From positions 1 through 7,917 of the forward strand of contig JAKAOI010000089.1 in assembly GCA_021812265.1 (NCBI GenBank): a stretch of 7,917 bases of DNA, given 5' to 3'. The position numbers were made by a program, and so were the translations under genes. Below are positions 1 through 6,325 of the stretch, one piece after another (positions within the stretch are counted from its first letter, which is position 1; every line of letters starts with the position of its first letter). The notes under the pieces are model-generated. The model was not told the origin of the DNA and ran no database searches. It was given only the letters and a program-made list of their open reading frames with translations. This DNA is from Chloroflexota bacterium. Lineage in GTDB: Bacteria > Chloroflexota > Ktedonobacteria > Ktedonobacterales > JACDGC01.

Positions 1-3
1 TAT

Positions 4-24
4 ACTAGAGCGTGTCCAGAAAGT
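4..24 (+). repeat. Left terminal inverted repeat of the IS remnant
   Basis: It matches the reverse complement of 580-600 at 20 of 21 positions; the only mismatch is g at position 8 against a. It lies 4 bp beyond the original transposase stop codon (29-31), as expected for the transposase-distal end. Confidence 0.87.
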
Positions 25-28
25 CGGC

Positions 29-468
29 TCAAGCAATATGGCGTCGTTGTGCATTCTCCCTGGCCGTTTCAGAGGTATCCGTCAATCTCCTCAGCATCAA
101 ACGAATCATTGTTAAACACACCATACTTGCACTCCTGCTTATAGGGCTCATAATCTTTGCTCATACGGCGAGAGCGACCCATCCAAGCAAATGTTCGCTC
201 TCCTACCCATCGCCGAGGCAAGACTCCTCGAAATTTCTTGGGTTCTGGCTTGATACGCTCGTAGGTAAACCAAACGGTACGCAAATTGGAGAGATCTCCA
301 TGAGGCACCCACTTCCCATGCTCAGCCATCTCACAGGATATACAAGATCCCATTGAGTACCGACCGCATATGCACTTCACGATGTCTTCCACCTGACTTC
401 TCAGGTGGGATGATGGGTTCAAGAATGACCCACTCGGCATCCGTAAGATCAGAAGGATAGGATTGCAT
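29..468 (-). pseudogene. Degenerate IS5-family transposase
   Basis: Starting from ATG at 468, the first 45 codons read as the normal N-terminus of an IS5-type DDE transposase ([18 protein letters not shown], later [12 protein letters not shown]). Stop codons then occur at 331-333 and 322-324. The homology continues in a second frame ([19 protein letters not shown], about 250-310) and, after a junction near 234-255, resumes at [23 protein letters not shown]. It shifts frame again for the last part ([16 protein letters not shown]), ending at the stop 29-31, just inside the terminal repeat. About 440 bases of gene remain, against some 260 codons in intact relatives. The missing part lies between the YERI and RRWV blocks, where the first catalytic aspartates normally sit. 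Two stops, two frame changes and a deletion make this clearly dead. Confidence 0.88.
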
Positions 469-579
469 ATGGCGTCCCAACCTTTCCTGAATAGACGCTC
501 TTTACTCTCCATTTTCCTAAAATCTTATCATAATGCTCCTATTTTTCTCTACACCAATTCTGCCAATCGCCTTCTGATA

Positions 580-600
580 ACTTTCTGGACACGCTTTAGT
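580..600 (-). repeat. Right terminal inverted repeat of the IS remnant
   Basis: Reverse complement of 4-24 with one mismatch. It is the end upstream of the transposase start and lies 11 bp before the TTGACA hexamer proposed as the -35 box of the next gene. Confidence 0.87.
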
Positions 601-611
601 TGGAAATGCGC

Positions 612-641
612 TTGACAAATTGATATTGTATCTGCGATTAT
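612..641 (+). promoter_or_regulatory. Candidate promoter of the acyl-CoA synthetase gene
   Basis: A perfect -35 box TTGACA (612-617) is followed after 18 bp by GATTAT (636-641), a 4/6 match to the -10 consensus with an extended TG at 633-634. CATAAT at 645-650 is an alternative -10 box, but its 27-bp spacing to the -35 is too long. The site lies just outside the IS remnant and about 50 bp before the start codon. Confidence 0.4.
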
Positions 642-693
642 TGTCATAATACATTGCGCAGGCGCATATCAATTCTAAGAGGAGCATTTTATT

Positions 694-2418
694 ATGACAT
701 CGGCAAGCACGCAAAGCGGCTCTCGGATGAGCTATGTCAGCGGAACAAGCAGCGTTCCTTTATTAGGAATCACCATTGGTGATATGTTTGATGTAACAGT
801 TGCAAAATTTCCTCAGCGTGAAGCGTTAGTTTCACGGCATCAAAATTTGCGGTATACATGGTCAGAACTTCAGTGGGAAGTGCATCTGTTTGCTCGTGGA
901 TTGATGGCGCTGGGTATAAAAAAAGGTGATCGTGTGGGCATTTGGGCGCCAAATTGCGCCGAATGGGTGATAACCCAGTTTGCCACAGCTAAAATCGGCG
1001 CTATATTGGTAAATATCAATCCAGCGTATCGGCTGCATGAATTAGAGTATGCGCTGAATCAATCGACCTGCCACACACTTATTATGGCGCCGAACTTTCG
1101 GACCGCTGATTATACTGAAATGCTATATACGCTTTGTCCCGAATTGCGCCATTACTCTCCCGGAGAGTTGGAAGCCAATCGCGCGCCGCACCTGAAACAT
1201 GTTATTCGTTTGGGCAAAGAGCCAAGCGCCGGTATGTGGACATGGAGCGATATCATGTTTAAGGCCAGCGAAATTGCGCCGGAACGGATATTGGAGGCTC
1301 AGGCTGCGCTGGAATTTGATGAGCCGATTAATATCCAATATACCAGCGGCACCACTGGCAACCCTAAAGGCGCAACACTCAGTCACCACAATATATTAAA
1401 CAATGGCTATTTTGTCGCTTCTCTGCAAGGGTTGAACGAAAATGACCGCATATGTATTCCTGTGCCGCTGTATCATTGCTTTGGTATGGTAATGGGAAAT
1501 TTAGGTTGTGTGACGCTGGGCGCTGCAATGGTGTATCCGGCAGAGTCATTTGATCCGCAGGCGACTTTGGAAACGGTAGAGGCTGAACATTGCACATCGC
1601 TGTATGGCGTGCCTACTATGTTCATTGCTGAACTCGCCTTCCTGCAATCCGCGCAATTTAATTTAACTTCGCTGCGCACCGGCGTTATGGCGGGGTCGCC
1701 GTGCCCTATTCAAGTTATGCGTGAAGTCATCGACAAAATGAATATGAAAGATGTAGAAATTTGCTATGGTATGACAGAAACCAGCCCGGTGTCATTTCAA
1801 ACACATTTAGATGACACATTGGAAAAGCGTGTGGGCACTGTGGGACAAATTCACCCGCATGTAGAAGTAAAAATAATTGATCCGGAAACGGGTAAAGTTG
1901 TTCCTCGCGGCGTAACCGGTGAGCTGCTGACACGCGGCTACTCTGTTATGGTGGGATATTGGGATAACGAAGACGCAACCCGCAAGGCAATAGACAGTGG
2001 GCATTGGATGCACACAGGTGATTTGGCGGTGATGGATGAAGATGGTTATGCAAATATCGTCGGACGTATTAAAGATATGATTATTCGCGGCGGCGAAAAT
2101 ATCTATCCTCGGGAAGTGGAAGAATATTTATACACCAATCCGAAAGTTGCCGATGTGCAGGTTATTGGAGTGCCGAGCGAAAAATATGGTGAGGAAGTTA
2201 TGGCGTGGGTTAAGGTGAAATCCGGCGAATCTGTTACGGCGGAAGAGCTTGAAGCGTTTTGCCGCGGCCAAATTGCAACTTTTAAAATTCCGCGTTACTG
2301 GAAATTTGTAGATGTTTTTCCAATGACAGTGACCGGCAAGATACAAAAATATATTATGCGCGAACAATCAATTGAGGAATTGGGGCTGCGGGGCGCCGCC
2401 AACATTCAAACAGCCTGA
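694..2418 (+). CDS. AMP-forming medium/long-chain acyl-CoA synthetase
   Basis: Activates a fatty acid with ATP to an acyl-adenylate and transfers it to CoA, feeding beta-oxidation or lipid synthesis; cytoplasmic or membrane-associated. All ANL-superfamily core motifs are present: the P-loop [11 protein letters not shown] (216-226), YGMTETSP (358-365), HTGD with ribose-binding Asp443, the hinge [16 protein letters not shown] (457-472) and the catalytic lysine of TGK (Lys549) near the C-terminus. At 574 residues it is full length. The N-terminal part ([24 protein letters not shown]) resembles the ACSF2-like acyl-CoA synthetase group more than acetyl-CoA synthetases. The start follows AAGAGGAG (677-684) by 9 bp; the next ATG, at 727, has no comparable ribosome site. 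The gene stands alone between an IS remnant and a terminator. Chain-length preference cannot be read from sequence alone. Confidence 0.93.
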   Translation: MTSASTQSGSRMSYVSGTSSVPLLGITIGDMFDVTVAKFPQREALVSRHQNLRYTWSELQWEVHLFARGLMALGIKKGDRVGIWAPNCAEWVITQFATAKIGAILVNINPAYRLHELEYALNQSTCHTLIMAPNFRTADYTEMLYTLCPELRHYSPGELEANRAPHLKHVIRLGKEPSAGMWTWSDIMFKASEIAPERILEAQAALEFDEPINIQYTSGTTGNPKGATLSHHNILNNGYFVASLQGLNENDRICIPVPLYHCFGMVMGNLGCVTLGAAMVYPAESFDPQATLETVEAEHCTSLYGVPTMFIAELAFLQSAQFNLTSLRTGVMAGSPCPIQVMREVIDKMNMKDVEICYGMTETSPVSFQTHLDDTLEKRVGTVGQIHPHVEVKIIDPETGKVVPRGVTGELLTRGYSVMVGYWDNEDATRKAIDSGHWMHTGDLAVMDEDGYANIVGRIKDMIIRGGENIYPREVEEYLYTNPKVADVQVIGVPSEKYGEEVMAWVKVKSGESVTAEELEAFCRGQIATFKIPRYWKFVDVFPMTVTGKIQKYIMREQSIEELGLRGAANIQTA

Positions 2419-2442
2419 TGCATCTTGTTGTATAGATTTTTC

Positions 2443-2492
2443 TGACGCCGCGAAATAGTTTTTGCAGTGAATTATGTTTGCGGCGTCATTTT
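2443..2492 (+). terminator. Hairpin terminator after the acyl-CoA synthetase gene
   Basis: TGACGCCGC (2443-2451) pairs perfectly with GCGGCGTCA (2480-2488). The stem extends inward by a G-T wobble and two A-T pairs, leaving a loop of about 22 nt, and is followed by TTTT. It lies 25 bp after the stop codon. The U-tract is short and the loop large, so termination may be imperfect. Confidence 0.55.
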
Positions 2493-2566
2493 GCAATCGC
2501 TAAAAAAAAAATTATTACAAAAAATTTTTAGAATGGAACCCTTCCTCATATATTGTTTCCATGTAT

Positions 2567-2588
2567 AGCGCCTGCCTATGGCGTTTTT
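2567..2588 (+). terminator. Weak hairpin with T-run
   Basis: AGCGCC (2567-2572) can pair with GGCGTT (2580-2585) including one G-T wobble, around the loop TGCCTAT; five T's run from 2584 to 2588. The stem is short and partly overlaps the T-run. It could be a back-up terminator behind 2443-2492 or simply chance. Confidence 0.28.
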
Positions 2589-2790
2589 GCCCATATCGTC
2601 TGCGTTTTCTGTATAAAAATAGATCATTGCCTTCACGTTGAATTTTACAGAACATCCCGTAAAGCCGCAGTCTCTTCAGCGTAAACAGAGTGTTAATATC
2701 GCATTACTATATAAGTTATAGTATGATACAAGTATAGGACTTTCGCTTGAAAGAGAAGCGCATATTTCTCATATCTGAAATAAAGGGAGG

Positions 2791-2807
2791 TCTGGGAACA
2801 TTCCAGA
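2791..2807. repeat. Hairpin inside the MITE-like element
   Basis: TCTGGGA (2791-2797) pairs with TTCCAGA (2801-2807), with one G-T wobble, around a 3-nt loop. It lies between the left end of the element and the stronger palindrome at 2813-2837. Confidence 0.6.
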
Positions 2808-2812
2808 ACCCC

Positions 2813-2837
2813 GTACAAGGGGCGCCTCCCCTTGTAC
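2813..2837. repeat. Perfect 10-bp palindrome with 5-nt loop
   Basis: GTACAAGGGG (2813-2822) and CCCCTTGTAC (2828-2837) are exact reverse complements around CGCCT. It is the strongest local hairpin in the window and sits in the interior of the inverted-repeat element. No T-run follows it on either strand, so it is not a standard intrinsic terminator. Confidence 0.8.
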
Positions 2838-2940
2838 ATCCACGATTTCTCATGCTGAAGCGAAAGTCCTGAAGTATACTCTTTGGCGCTTGTTTCTGAT
2901 TCATGATTTGGCATTTTTGCGATAAGAAAAGCAATAGGTC

Positions 2941-2949
2941 TGGCATAAT
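2941..2949 (+). promoter_or_regulatory. Candidate extended -10 promoter of the ABC operon
   Basis: TGGCATAAT is an extended -10 element (TGn plus CATAAT, 5/6 to consensus). No good -35 box lies at the usual distance; TTGCGA at 2917-2922 is 21 bp away. Transcription would start near 2956, giving a leader of about 22 nt that contains the ribosome site. Confidence 0.35.
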
Positions 2950-2962
2950 AACATATTTTGAC

Positions 2963-2969
2963 GAGGTGG
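2963..2969 (+). promoter_or_regulatory. Ribosome binding site deciding the ATPase start
   Basis: GAGGTGG lies 9 bp before ATG 2979. A TTG at 2958 is in frame but would place this site inside the coding region, so the ATG is preferred. Confidence 0.75.
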
Positions 2970-2978
2970 GTATATTTA

Positions 2979-3920
2979 ATGAATTCAATTGAAACTAACC
3001 ATTTGACCCGATCCTTCGGCAAACTGGTGGCAGTGGATGATTTAACGCTTGCCATCCCAGAAGGGACCGTTTTTGGGTTTTTGGGACCGAATGGCGCCGG
3101 TAAAACTACCACAGTGCGTATGCTTTCTGCTCTGATTGCCCCCACAAGCGGAAACGCAGTAATTATGGGACATCAGTTAGGTGAAAACAACGAGGCGATA
3201 CGCCAATCTGTGGGGATTTTGACAGAGACACCCGGTTTGTACGAACGGCTTAGCGCTTGGGATAACCTGATGTTTTTTGGAGAAATGTATAACCTTTCAA
3301 GAGAAAAATCATCCACCCAAGTTGAACGTTATTTGCGTCTGTTGGATTTATGGGATCGCCGTGGTGACAAAGTAGGCAGCTTTTCAAAAGGTATGCGTCA
3401 GAAACTGGCGATTGCCCGCGCTTTACTGCACGAACCAAAGATGATCTTCTTGGATGAGCCAACATCTGGCTTAGACCCGGAAGCCGCAAAGGTTGTGCGC
3501 GACTTCATCAAGGTATTGCGCTCCGAAGGGCGGACCATTTTTCTTACAACGCATAATCTGCCGGAAGCAGATGAACTTTGCGACTTGATTGGGGTATTTC
3601 GTTCACGGCTGCTGCGTCTGGATACGCCAGCGAATTTACGTGTTAGCGTGTTTGGATCGGGAACTCAAGTGCGAGTAGTTGGAGACGCTGCCCGGTGGGT
3701 TGAACCCGTTCGCGCATTGGCGTTTGTTCAGCAAGTGACAGCTTCAGAGAATATTCTCACCATCAATTTACCTCATCCGAACGAGCAAAACCCGGAGGTA
3801 GTGCGAAAACTTGTGGCCGCCGGAGCAGATATTTGCGCTGTGGAACCGTCCTCGCATTCTCTTGAAGATGTGTACATGGAATTAGTAGAAAACGAACATG
3901 AAACTGCGGCCATCGGCTGA
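2979..3920 (+). CDS. ABC transporter ATP-binding protein (ABC-2 exporter type)
   Basis: Cytoplasmic ATPase that powers the permease encoded next to it. The 313-residue protein has one nucleotide-binding domain: Walker A GPNGAGKTTT (36-45, Lys42), signature FSKGMRQK (135-142), Walker B MIFLDEPTSGLDP (155-167, catalytic Glu160) and switch His192. The usual Q-loop glutamine appears as Glu83 in GILTETPGLYE, a form I associate with this exporter subfamily. A roughly 100-residue C-terminal extension ends in SLEDVYMELVENE, typical of the accessory domain of drug, antibiotic or lipid exporters (compare CcmA/NatA-like ATPases). The start is set by GAGGTGG 9 bp upstream. The gene is followed after 21 bp by the permease gene, so they form an operon. 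The substrate cannot be deduced. Confidence 0.93.
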   Translation: MNSIETNHLTRSFGKLVAVDDLTLAIPEGTVFGFLGPNGAGKTTTVRMLSALIAPTSGNAVIMGHQLGENNEAIRQSVGILTETPGLYERLSAWDNLMFFGEMYNLSREKSSTQVERYLRLLDLWDRRGDKVGSFSKGMRQKLAIARALLHEPKMIFLDEPTSGLDPEAAKVVRDFIKVLRSEGRTIFLTTHNLPEADELCDLIGVFRSRLLRLDTPANLRVSVFGSGTQVRVVGDAARWVEPVRALAFVQQVTASENILTINLPHPNEQNPEVVRKLVAAGADICAVEPSSHSLEDVYMELVENEHETAAIG

Positions 3921-3930
3921 TATATGAAGT

Positions 3931-3936
3931 AGGTGA
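3931..3936 (+). promoter_or_regulatory. Ribosome binding site of the permease gene
   Basis: AGGTGA ends 5 bp before ATG 3942. A GTG at 3933 is in frame but lies within this site, so the ATG is the better start. Confidence 0.65.
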
Positions 3937-3941
3937 TAGAT

Positions 3942-4706
3942 ATGCATAAAGTCTTTGTTATTTTACGCAAAGAATTCAGCGAGATATTGCAGCAGCGAGT
4001 CCTTCTGTATAGTGTTTTTTTGCCGCCGTTGCTGTTTGATGTGATTCCGCTCTTAATTCTACATCTTGGCGGTAATGGAACACGCGCCAGTTCTATACGT
4101 ATTCCATCCCTCCAAGGTTTAACACTTCACGAATATACCCAAGGTGTTATAGGAACCGAGTTCTCTAATTTTTTTATACTGTTGTCGATGGTAGTGCCCA
4201 GCACCATTGCCGCATATAGTATTATTGGTGAAAAGAGCAATCGAACATTGGAGCCATTATTAGCCACACCGGTGCTTCGATGGCAGCTGCTGGCGGGTAA
4301 GATTTTAGCGGCGCTGCTGCCATCTGTATTGGTTACATGGGTGAGTGGCAGCGTGTTCATCGCCGAATTGGCTGTGTTCACAGACGCGAATGTCGTCTCT
4401 CATGTAGTCACCGAGGGCTGGCTCATCCTGTTCATTGTCGGAACCCCTCTATTAGGATTAATTGCGGTCTCTATTATGACAGCTATATCATCGCAGGTAA
4501 ACGATACCCGCACAGCGCAGCAACTCTCGATTTGGGCCGTAGTCCCCGTTATCGGGATTATTCTTGGTGAACTCTCCGGACAGTTTGAGCTTACTGTATT
4601 TATTGCGGTTGTTTTTGACCTGATATTGATCCCTGTAGCAATCTTTATGACTTGGGGCGCAGCGCAGCTGTTTCAGCGTGAGACTATTCTAACGCGCTGG
4701 AAGTAG
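3942..4706 (+). CDS. ABC-2 type transporter permease
   Basis: Membrane subunit that pairs with the upstream ATPase. The 254-residue protein has about six hydrophobic segments (roughly 20-42, 74-95, 120-146, 160-182, 196-213, 217-240). After the second it carries GEKSNRTLEPLLATP (96-110), the conserved amphipathic motif of ABC-2 permeases (compare EKERGTLEQLLATP). The N-terminus HKVFVILRKEFSEILQQR is the usual cytoplasmic interface helix. A loop of about 30 residues after segment 1 (43-73) would be outside. Length and topology suggest that two copies assemble with two ATPases. It follows the ATPase gene by 21 bp and is the last gene before a terminator-like hairpin. NatB-like or multidrug-type export are both possible; the substrate is unknown. 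Confidence 0.88.
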   Translation: MHKVFVILRKEFSEILQQRVLLYSVFLPPLLFDVIPLLILHLGGNGTRASSIRIPSLQGLTLHEYTQGVIGTEFSNFFILLSMVVPSTIAAYSIIGEKSNRTLEPLLATPVLRWQLLAGKILAALLPSVLVTWVSGSVFIAELAVFTDANVVSHVVTEGWLILFIVGTPLLGLIAVSIMTAISSQVNDTRTAQQLSIWAVVPVIGIILGELSGQFELTVFIAVVFDLILIPVAIFMTWGAAQLFQRETILTRWK

Positions 4707-4802
4707 GCGAATGCTGTGTGGCGGCTAATATTTCAAAATTTTGGCGCGCCGCGCAGCGCTCAATCGGTCGCTATACAATATACAGACATGGGGAAGTCTT
4801 AC

Positions 4803-4888
4803 AAAAAATCACCTGCCCGAATGTCTATCACAATTTATTTTTCATGCAGGCGTGATATAATTGTGTTGACTTTGGCGGGTGATTTTTT
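4803..4888 (+). terminator. Long-armed hairpin ending the ABC operon
   Basis: AAAAAATCACC (4803-4813) pairs exactly with GGTGATTTTTT (4878-4888). The stem continues inward through a T-G wobble and three more pairs (4815-4817 with 4874-4876), 15 bp in total, and the T-run supplies the terminator tail. The loop is about 56 nt and can itself fold (TATCAC 4826-4831 with GTGATA 4852-4857, or CACAATT 4829-4835 with AATTGTG 4859-4865). The arms would also make an A-run/T-run terminator on the opposite strand. The loop is longer than usual, so a regulatory structure is an alternative. Confidence 0.45.
4853..4861 (+). promoter_or_regulatory. Candidate extended -10 promoter (P1) of the DedA gene
   Basis: TGATATAAT contains a perfect TATAAT (4856-4861) preceded by TGn. 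No good -35 box lies 17 bp upstream. Transcription would begin near 4868, at the start of the right arm of the 4803-4888 hairpin, so the transcript would not contain the left arm. Confidence 0.4.
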
Positions 4889-4893
4889 ATTAT
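4866..4893 (+). promoter_or_regulatory. Candidate promoter (P2) of the DedA gene
   Basis: TTGACT (4866-4871, 5/6) and TATTAT (4888-4893, 5/6) are 16 bp apart. Transcription would start near 4900, 47 nt before the start codon. The spacer is the right arm of the terminator-like hairpin, so the two elements share DNA. Confidence 0.5.
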
Positions 4894-4930
4894 CATCTGT
4901 GTATCGGCGCATCAACGCACAAAAGACGCA

Positions 4931-4935
4931 AAGGA
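4931..4935 (+). promoter_or_regulatory. Ribosome binding site of the DedA gene
   Basis: AAGGA lies 11 bp before ATG 4947, a little far. The frame is open upstream to 4716, but the upstream sequence contains the hairpin and promoters and does not look like protein, so 4947 is the likely start. Confidence 0.55.
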
Positions 4936-4946
4936 ACAACATATTT

Positions 4947-5627
4947 ATGCTTCAGTTTTTAGGCAAATGGATACAAGATTGGTACAATACATTCGGATAT
5001 GGCGGGGTTGTCTTGGCGATGGCGCTTGAAAGCTGCCTTATTCCCCTTCCCAGTGAAATTGTTATGCCGCTGGCCGGCGCAATGACATTGGCGGCTTTTG
5101 GAGCGTCAGTAAAATTTAGTCTTTTGGGGGTTGCTCTGGCCGGCGCTGTAGGCAGTGTTATCGGCTCTGCGCTGGCGTATTGGATAGGGGCCACCGGCGG
5201 CCGCGCGTTTATTTTCCGCTACGGCAAATATATTCTTATCTCGCGCCACGATTTCGATGTTGCGGATCGCTGGTTTTTGCGTCATGGTTCACCGATTACA
5301 TTTTTCTCGCGTGTTTTGCCGGTAGTTCGCACCTACATCTCTTTGCCGGCAGGTATCGCCAAAATGAATATCTGGCGATTTATCCTTTTTACATTTTTAG
5401 GCTCGTTTATCTGGAGTTATGCTTTGGCGTATGTCGGACAGAAACTTGGGCAGAACTATGATAAACTATCCTCATATTTCCACGGATTAGACGCAGTTAT
5501 TGTTGTGGCGTTTGTTGTCTTGGCTGTTTTATATGTATGGAGACATTTTCGCAACGAAAAAAAATACAGCGAAATGCACGACAACCCGGATACGCAGCCA
5601 ACCAGCAAAATGCCGCGGATTCGTTAA
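4947..5627 (+). CDS. DedA-family (SNARE-associated/VTT domain) membrane protein
   Basis: Integral membrane protein of the DedA/VTT family. Members are implicated in recycling lipid carriers such as undecaprenyl phosphate, or in phospholipid scrambling and membrane-potential homeostasis. From ATG 4947 it has 226 residues, the family's usual size. Diagnostic features are the re-entrant-loop motif ESCLIPLPSEIVMPLAG (28-44), a Gly/Ala-rich membrane helix (59-82) followed by GGRAFIFRYGKY (84-95), and FFSRVLPVVRTYISLPAG (119-136) with conserved Arg122, Arg128 and the PAG turn, then hydrophobic segments at about 143-164 and 175-200. The tail after VWRHFRNEKK is charged and hydrophilic, hence probably cytoplasmic. 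It has its own promoter candidates and is followed after 80 bp by a membrane-anchored protein gene, likely in the same transcript. The carried lipid is unknown. Confidence 0.9.
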   Translation: MLQFLGKWIQDWYNTFGYGGVVLAMALESCLIPLPSEIVMPLAGAMTLAAFGASVKFSLLGVALAGAVGSVIGSALAYWIGATGGRAFIFRYGKYILISRHDFDVADRWFLRHGSPITFFSRVLPVVRTYISLPAGIAKMNIWRFILFTFLGSFIWSYALAYVGQKLGQNYDKLSSYFHGLDAVIVVAFVVLAVLYVWRHFRNEKKYSEMHDNPDTQPTSKMPRIR

Positions 5628-5670
5628 CCGAGGCAGATTCTTCTGCTGTGGTACGCTTCTGAGGAAATAA

Positions 5671-5691
5671 TTCCGGTGTGGGGCGCCGGAA
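5671..5691 (+). promoter_or_regulatory. Hairpin directly upstream of a ribosome binding site
   Basis: TTCCGG (5671-5676) pairs with CCGGAA (5686-5691), extended by a T-G wobble and a G-C pair, around the loop TGGGG. It ends 3 bp before AAGGGA (5695-5700), the ribosome site of the next gene. There is no T-run. It may stabilise or processively separate the downstream message, or may be chance. Confidence 0.35.
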
Positions 5692-5694
5692 CAT

Positions 5695-5700
5695 AAGGGA
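5695..5700 (+). promoter_or_regulatory. Ribosome binding site deciding the start at 5708
   Basis: AAGGGA lies 7 bp before ATG 5708. A GTG at 5678 is in frame but lies inside the 5671-5691 hairpin and would add ten charged, non-conserved-looking residues. Confidence 0.7.
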
Positions 5701-5707
5701 CAGCGTT

Positions 5708-6316
5708 ATGTACACTACTGTAAATAATTCACAGCCGGCGCCGAAACCTTCTGCAAGAAGAGCCAACACATGGCTCATTATTTTGATTAGCTTTTTTTGC
5801 GGCTCGCTTTTTACAATTATTATTGGCGTATTTGCGTTGCCGCATTCCTCCGCTTCGGTAAAAACGGCGCAAAATGGCTCAGTAACGATTATACTTAGCC
5901 CGGATATGCTGGATATTTTGGCGGAGCGTGGGCTGGCAAAACTTCCTTCACAAATACCGGTTTCGCTGTCGCAAATTCAATTTGCGGCGCGGCAAAATGG
6001 CACACTGCAATTATCTGCCGAGGCGCACACTGCGTTGGGAATTACCGAGCCGGTAAGTTTTAATTGCGCTCCGTATATCAGCTCCTCCGGACAGCTGCGC
6101 GTTGCTATAAATTCTGCGCAGTTGGGCGGACTGCCGGTAACCGGCGTTACTTCTGCTGTAGAATCATTGCTGAACAGTCAATTTGACGCGGTAACATCGG
6201 GATACCTAACAAGTGGATTTACGTACCGGCTGGTTAATGTTGTAGTCGTCAGCGGAGGGCTGTCTGTTACTGCAATTGTATCCGCCAACACTCTTGCGCT
6301 TGTTCATATTCCATAA
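5708..6316 (+). CDS. Membrane-anchored extracytoplasmic protein of unknown function
   Basis: I do not recognise this 202-residue protein with certainty. It has a short basic cytoplasmic N-terminus (Arg17, Arg18), one hydrophobic anchor (about 22-44, WLIILISFFCGSLFTIIIGVF) and then a soluble domain that would face outward. There is no proper lipobox around Cys31. The soluble part is rich in Ser, Ala, Val and Gln, with alternating polar and hydrophobic residues that suggest beta strands, and includes a GQLRVAINSAQLGGLPVTG segment. A single anchor plus such a domain recalls YpmS-like (DUF2140) or LmeA/DUF2993-type lipid-binding-fold proteins; that is a weak resemblance only. It follows the DedA gene by 80 bp on the same strand, so co-transcription and an envelope role are reasonable inferences. 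Confidence 0.8.
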   Translation: MYTTVNNSQPAPKPSARRANTWLIILISFFCGSLFTIIIGVFALPHSSASVKTAQNGSVTIILSPDMLDILAERGLAKLPSQIPVSLSQIQFAARQNGTLQLSAEAHTALGITEPVSFNCAPYISSSGQLRVAINSAQLGGLPVTGVTSAVESLLNSQFDAVTSGYLTSGFTYRLVNVVVVSGGLSVTAIVSANTLALVHIP

Positions 6317-6325
6317 AACTGTGCT

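Larger units (their letters stand above)
4..600 (-). mobile_element. Internally deleted IS5-family insertion sequence remnant
   Basis: Positions 4-24 and 580-600 form a 21-bp terminal inverted repeat with one mismatch; the shared core is AGCGTGTCCAGAAAGT. Between them, on the minus strand, lie recognisable N- and C-terminal pieces of an IS5-type transposase, so the ends and the gene belong to one element of about 597 bp. Complete IS5-family elements of this kind are usually 800-900 bp, which fits a missing middle. CTAG at 5-8 and TTAG at 596-599 both fit the YTAR target preference known for part of the IS5 family. They may be a decayed target duplication, in which case the repeat proper is 9-24/580-595. 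The element cannot make its own transposase, but its ends could still be acted on by an intact relative elsewhere in the genome. Confidence 0.87.
2737..2871. mobile_element. MITE-like inverted-repeat element flanked by 7-bp direct repeats
   Basis: The ends carry a 13-bp perfect inverted repeat (AGGACTTTCGCTT at 2736-2748, AAGCGAAAGTCCT at 2858-2870), extended imperfectly by GAGAA (2753-2757) against TTCTC (2847-2851). The 7-mer AAGTATA occurs exactly at 2730-2736 and 2872-2878, immediately outside, as a target-site duplication would. The interior has no coding capacity but holds two strong hairpins (2791-2807, 2813-2837) and a direct repeat ATTTCTCAT (2764-2772, 2845-2853). Size (about 135 bp), ends and flanks fit a miniature non-autonomous transposable element. 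I cannot assign the parent transposase; the ends do not match the IS remnant at 4-600. A structured non-coding RNA is the main alternative. Confidence 0.6.
2419..2978. other. 560-bp non-coding, AT-rich intergenic region
   Basis: No convincing gene is present on either strand. In order it contains a terminator hairpin (2443-2492), A/T homopolymer tracts (2501-2529), a small hairpin with a T-run (2567-2588), about 140 bp of undistinguished AT-rich sequence, a MITE-like inverted-repeat element (2737-2871), and a candidate extended -10 promoter (2941-2949) just before the ABC operon. Open frames running through 2693-3145 on the minus strand are antisense to the ATPase gene and to the inverted-repeat element and do not resemble proteins. 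Confidence 0.7.

Noticed and set aside
69..512. 147-residue open frame on the minus strand taken as an intact gene
   Set aside because: Only its middle and C-terminal parts match a transposase. Its N-terminal half is the wrong frame of the conserved N-terminal region, which reads correctly from ATG 468. It is a chance fusion within a pseudogene.
517..714. 65-residue open frame on the minus strand
   Set aside because: It crosses the IS end, the promoter region and the start of the acyl-CoA synthetase gene, and has no recognisable protein features.
2693..3145. 150-residue open frame on the minus strand upstream of and into the ABC ATPase gene
   Set aside because: The part with VLPAPFGPKNP is the common antisense translation of a Walker A region, and the rest reads through the inverted-repeat element.
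4716..4946. 77-residue N-terminal extension of the DedA protein
   Set aside because: The frame is open, but the segment spans a hairpin and two promoter candidates, does not look like DedA sequence, and ATG 4947 gives the family's normal length.
5180..5461. 93-residue open frame inside the DedA gene, plus strand
   Set aside because: Shadow of the DedA gene in another frame; the DedA frame has the conserved motifs.
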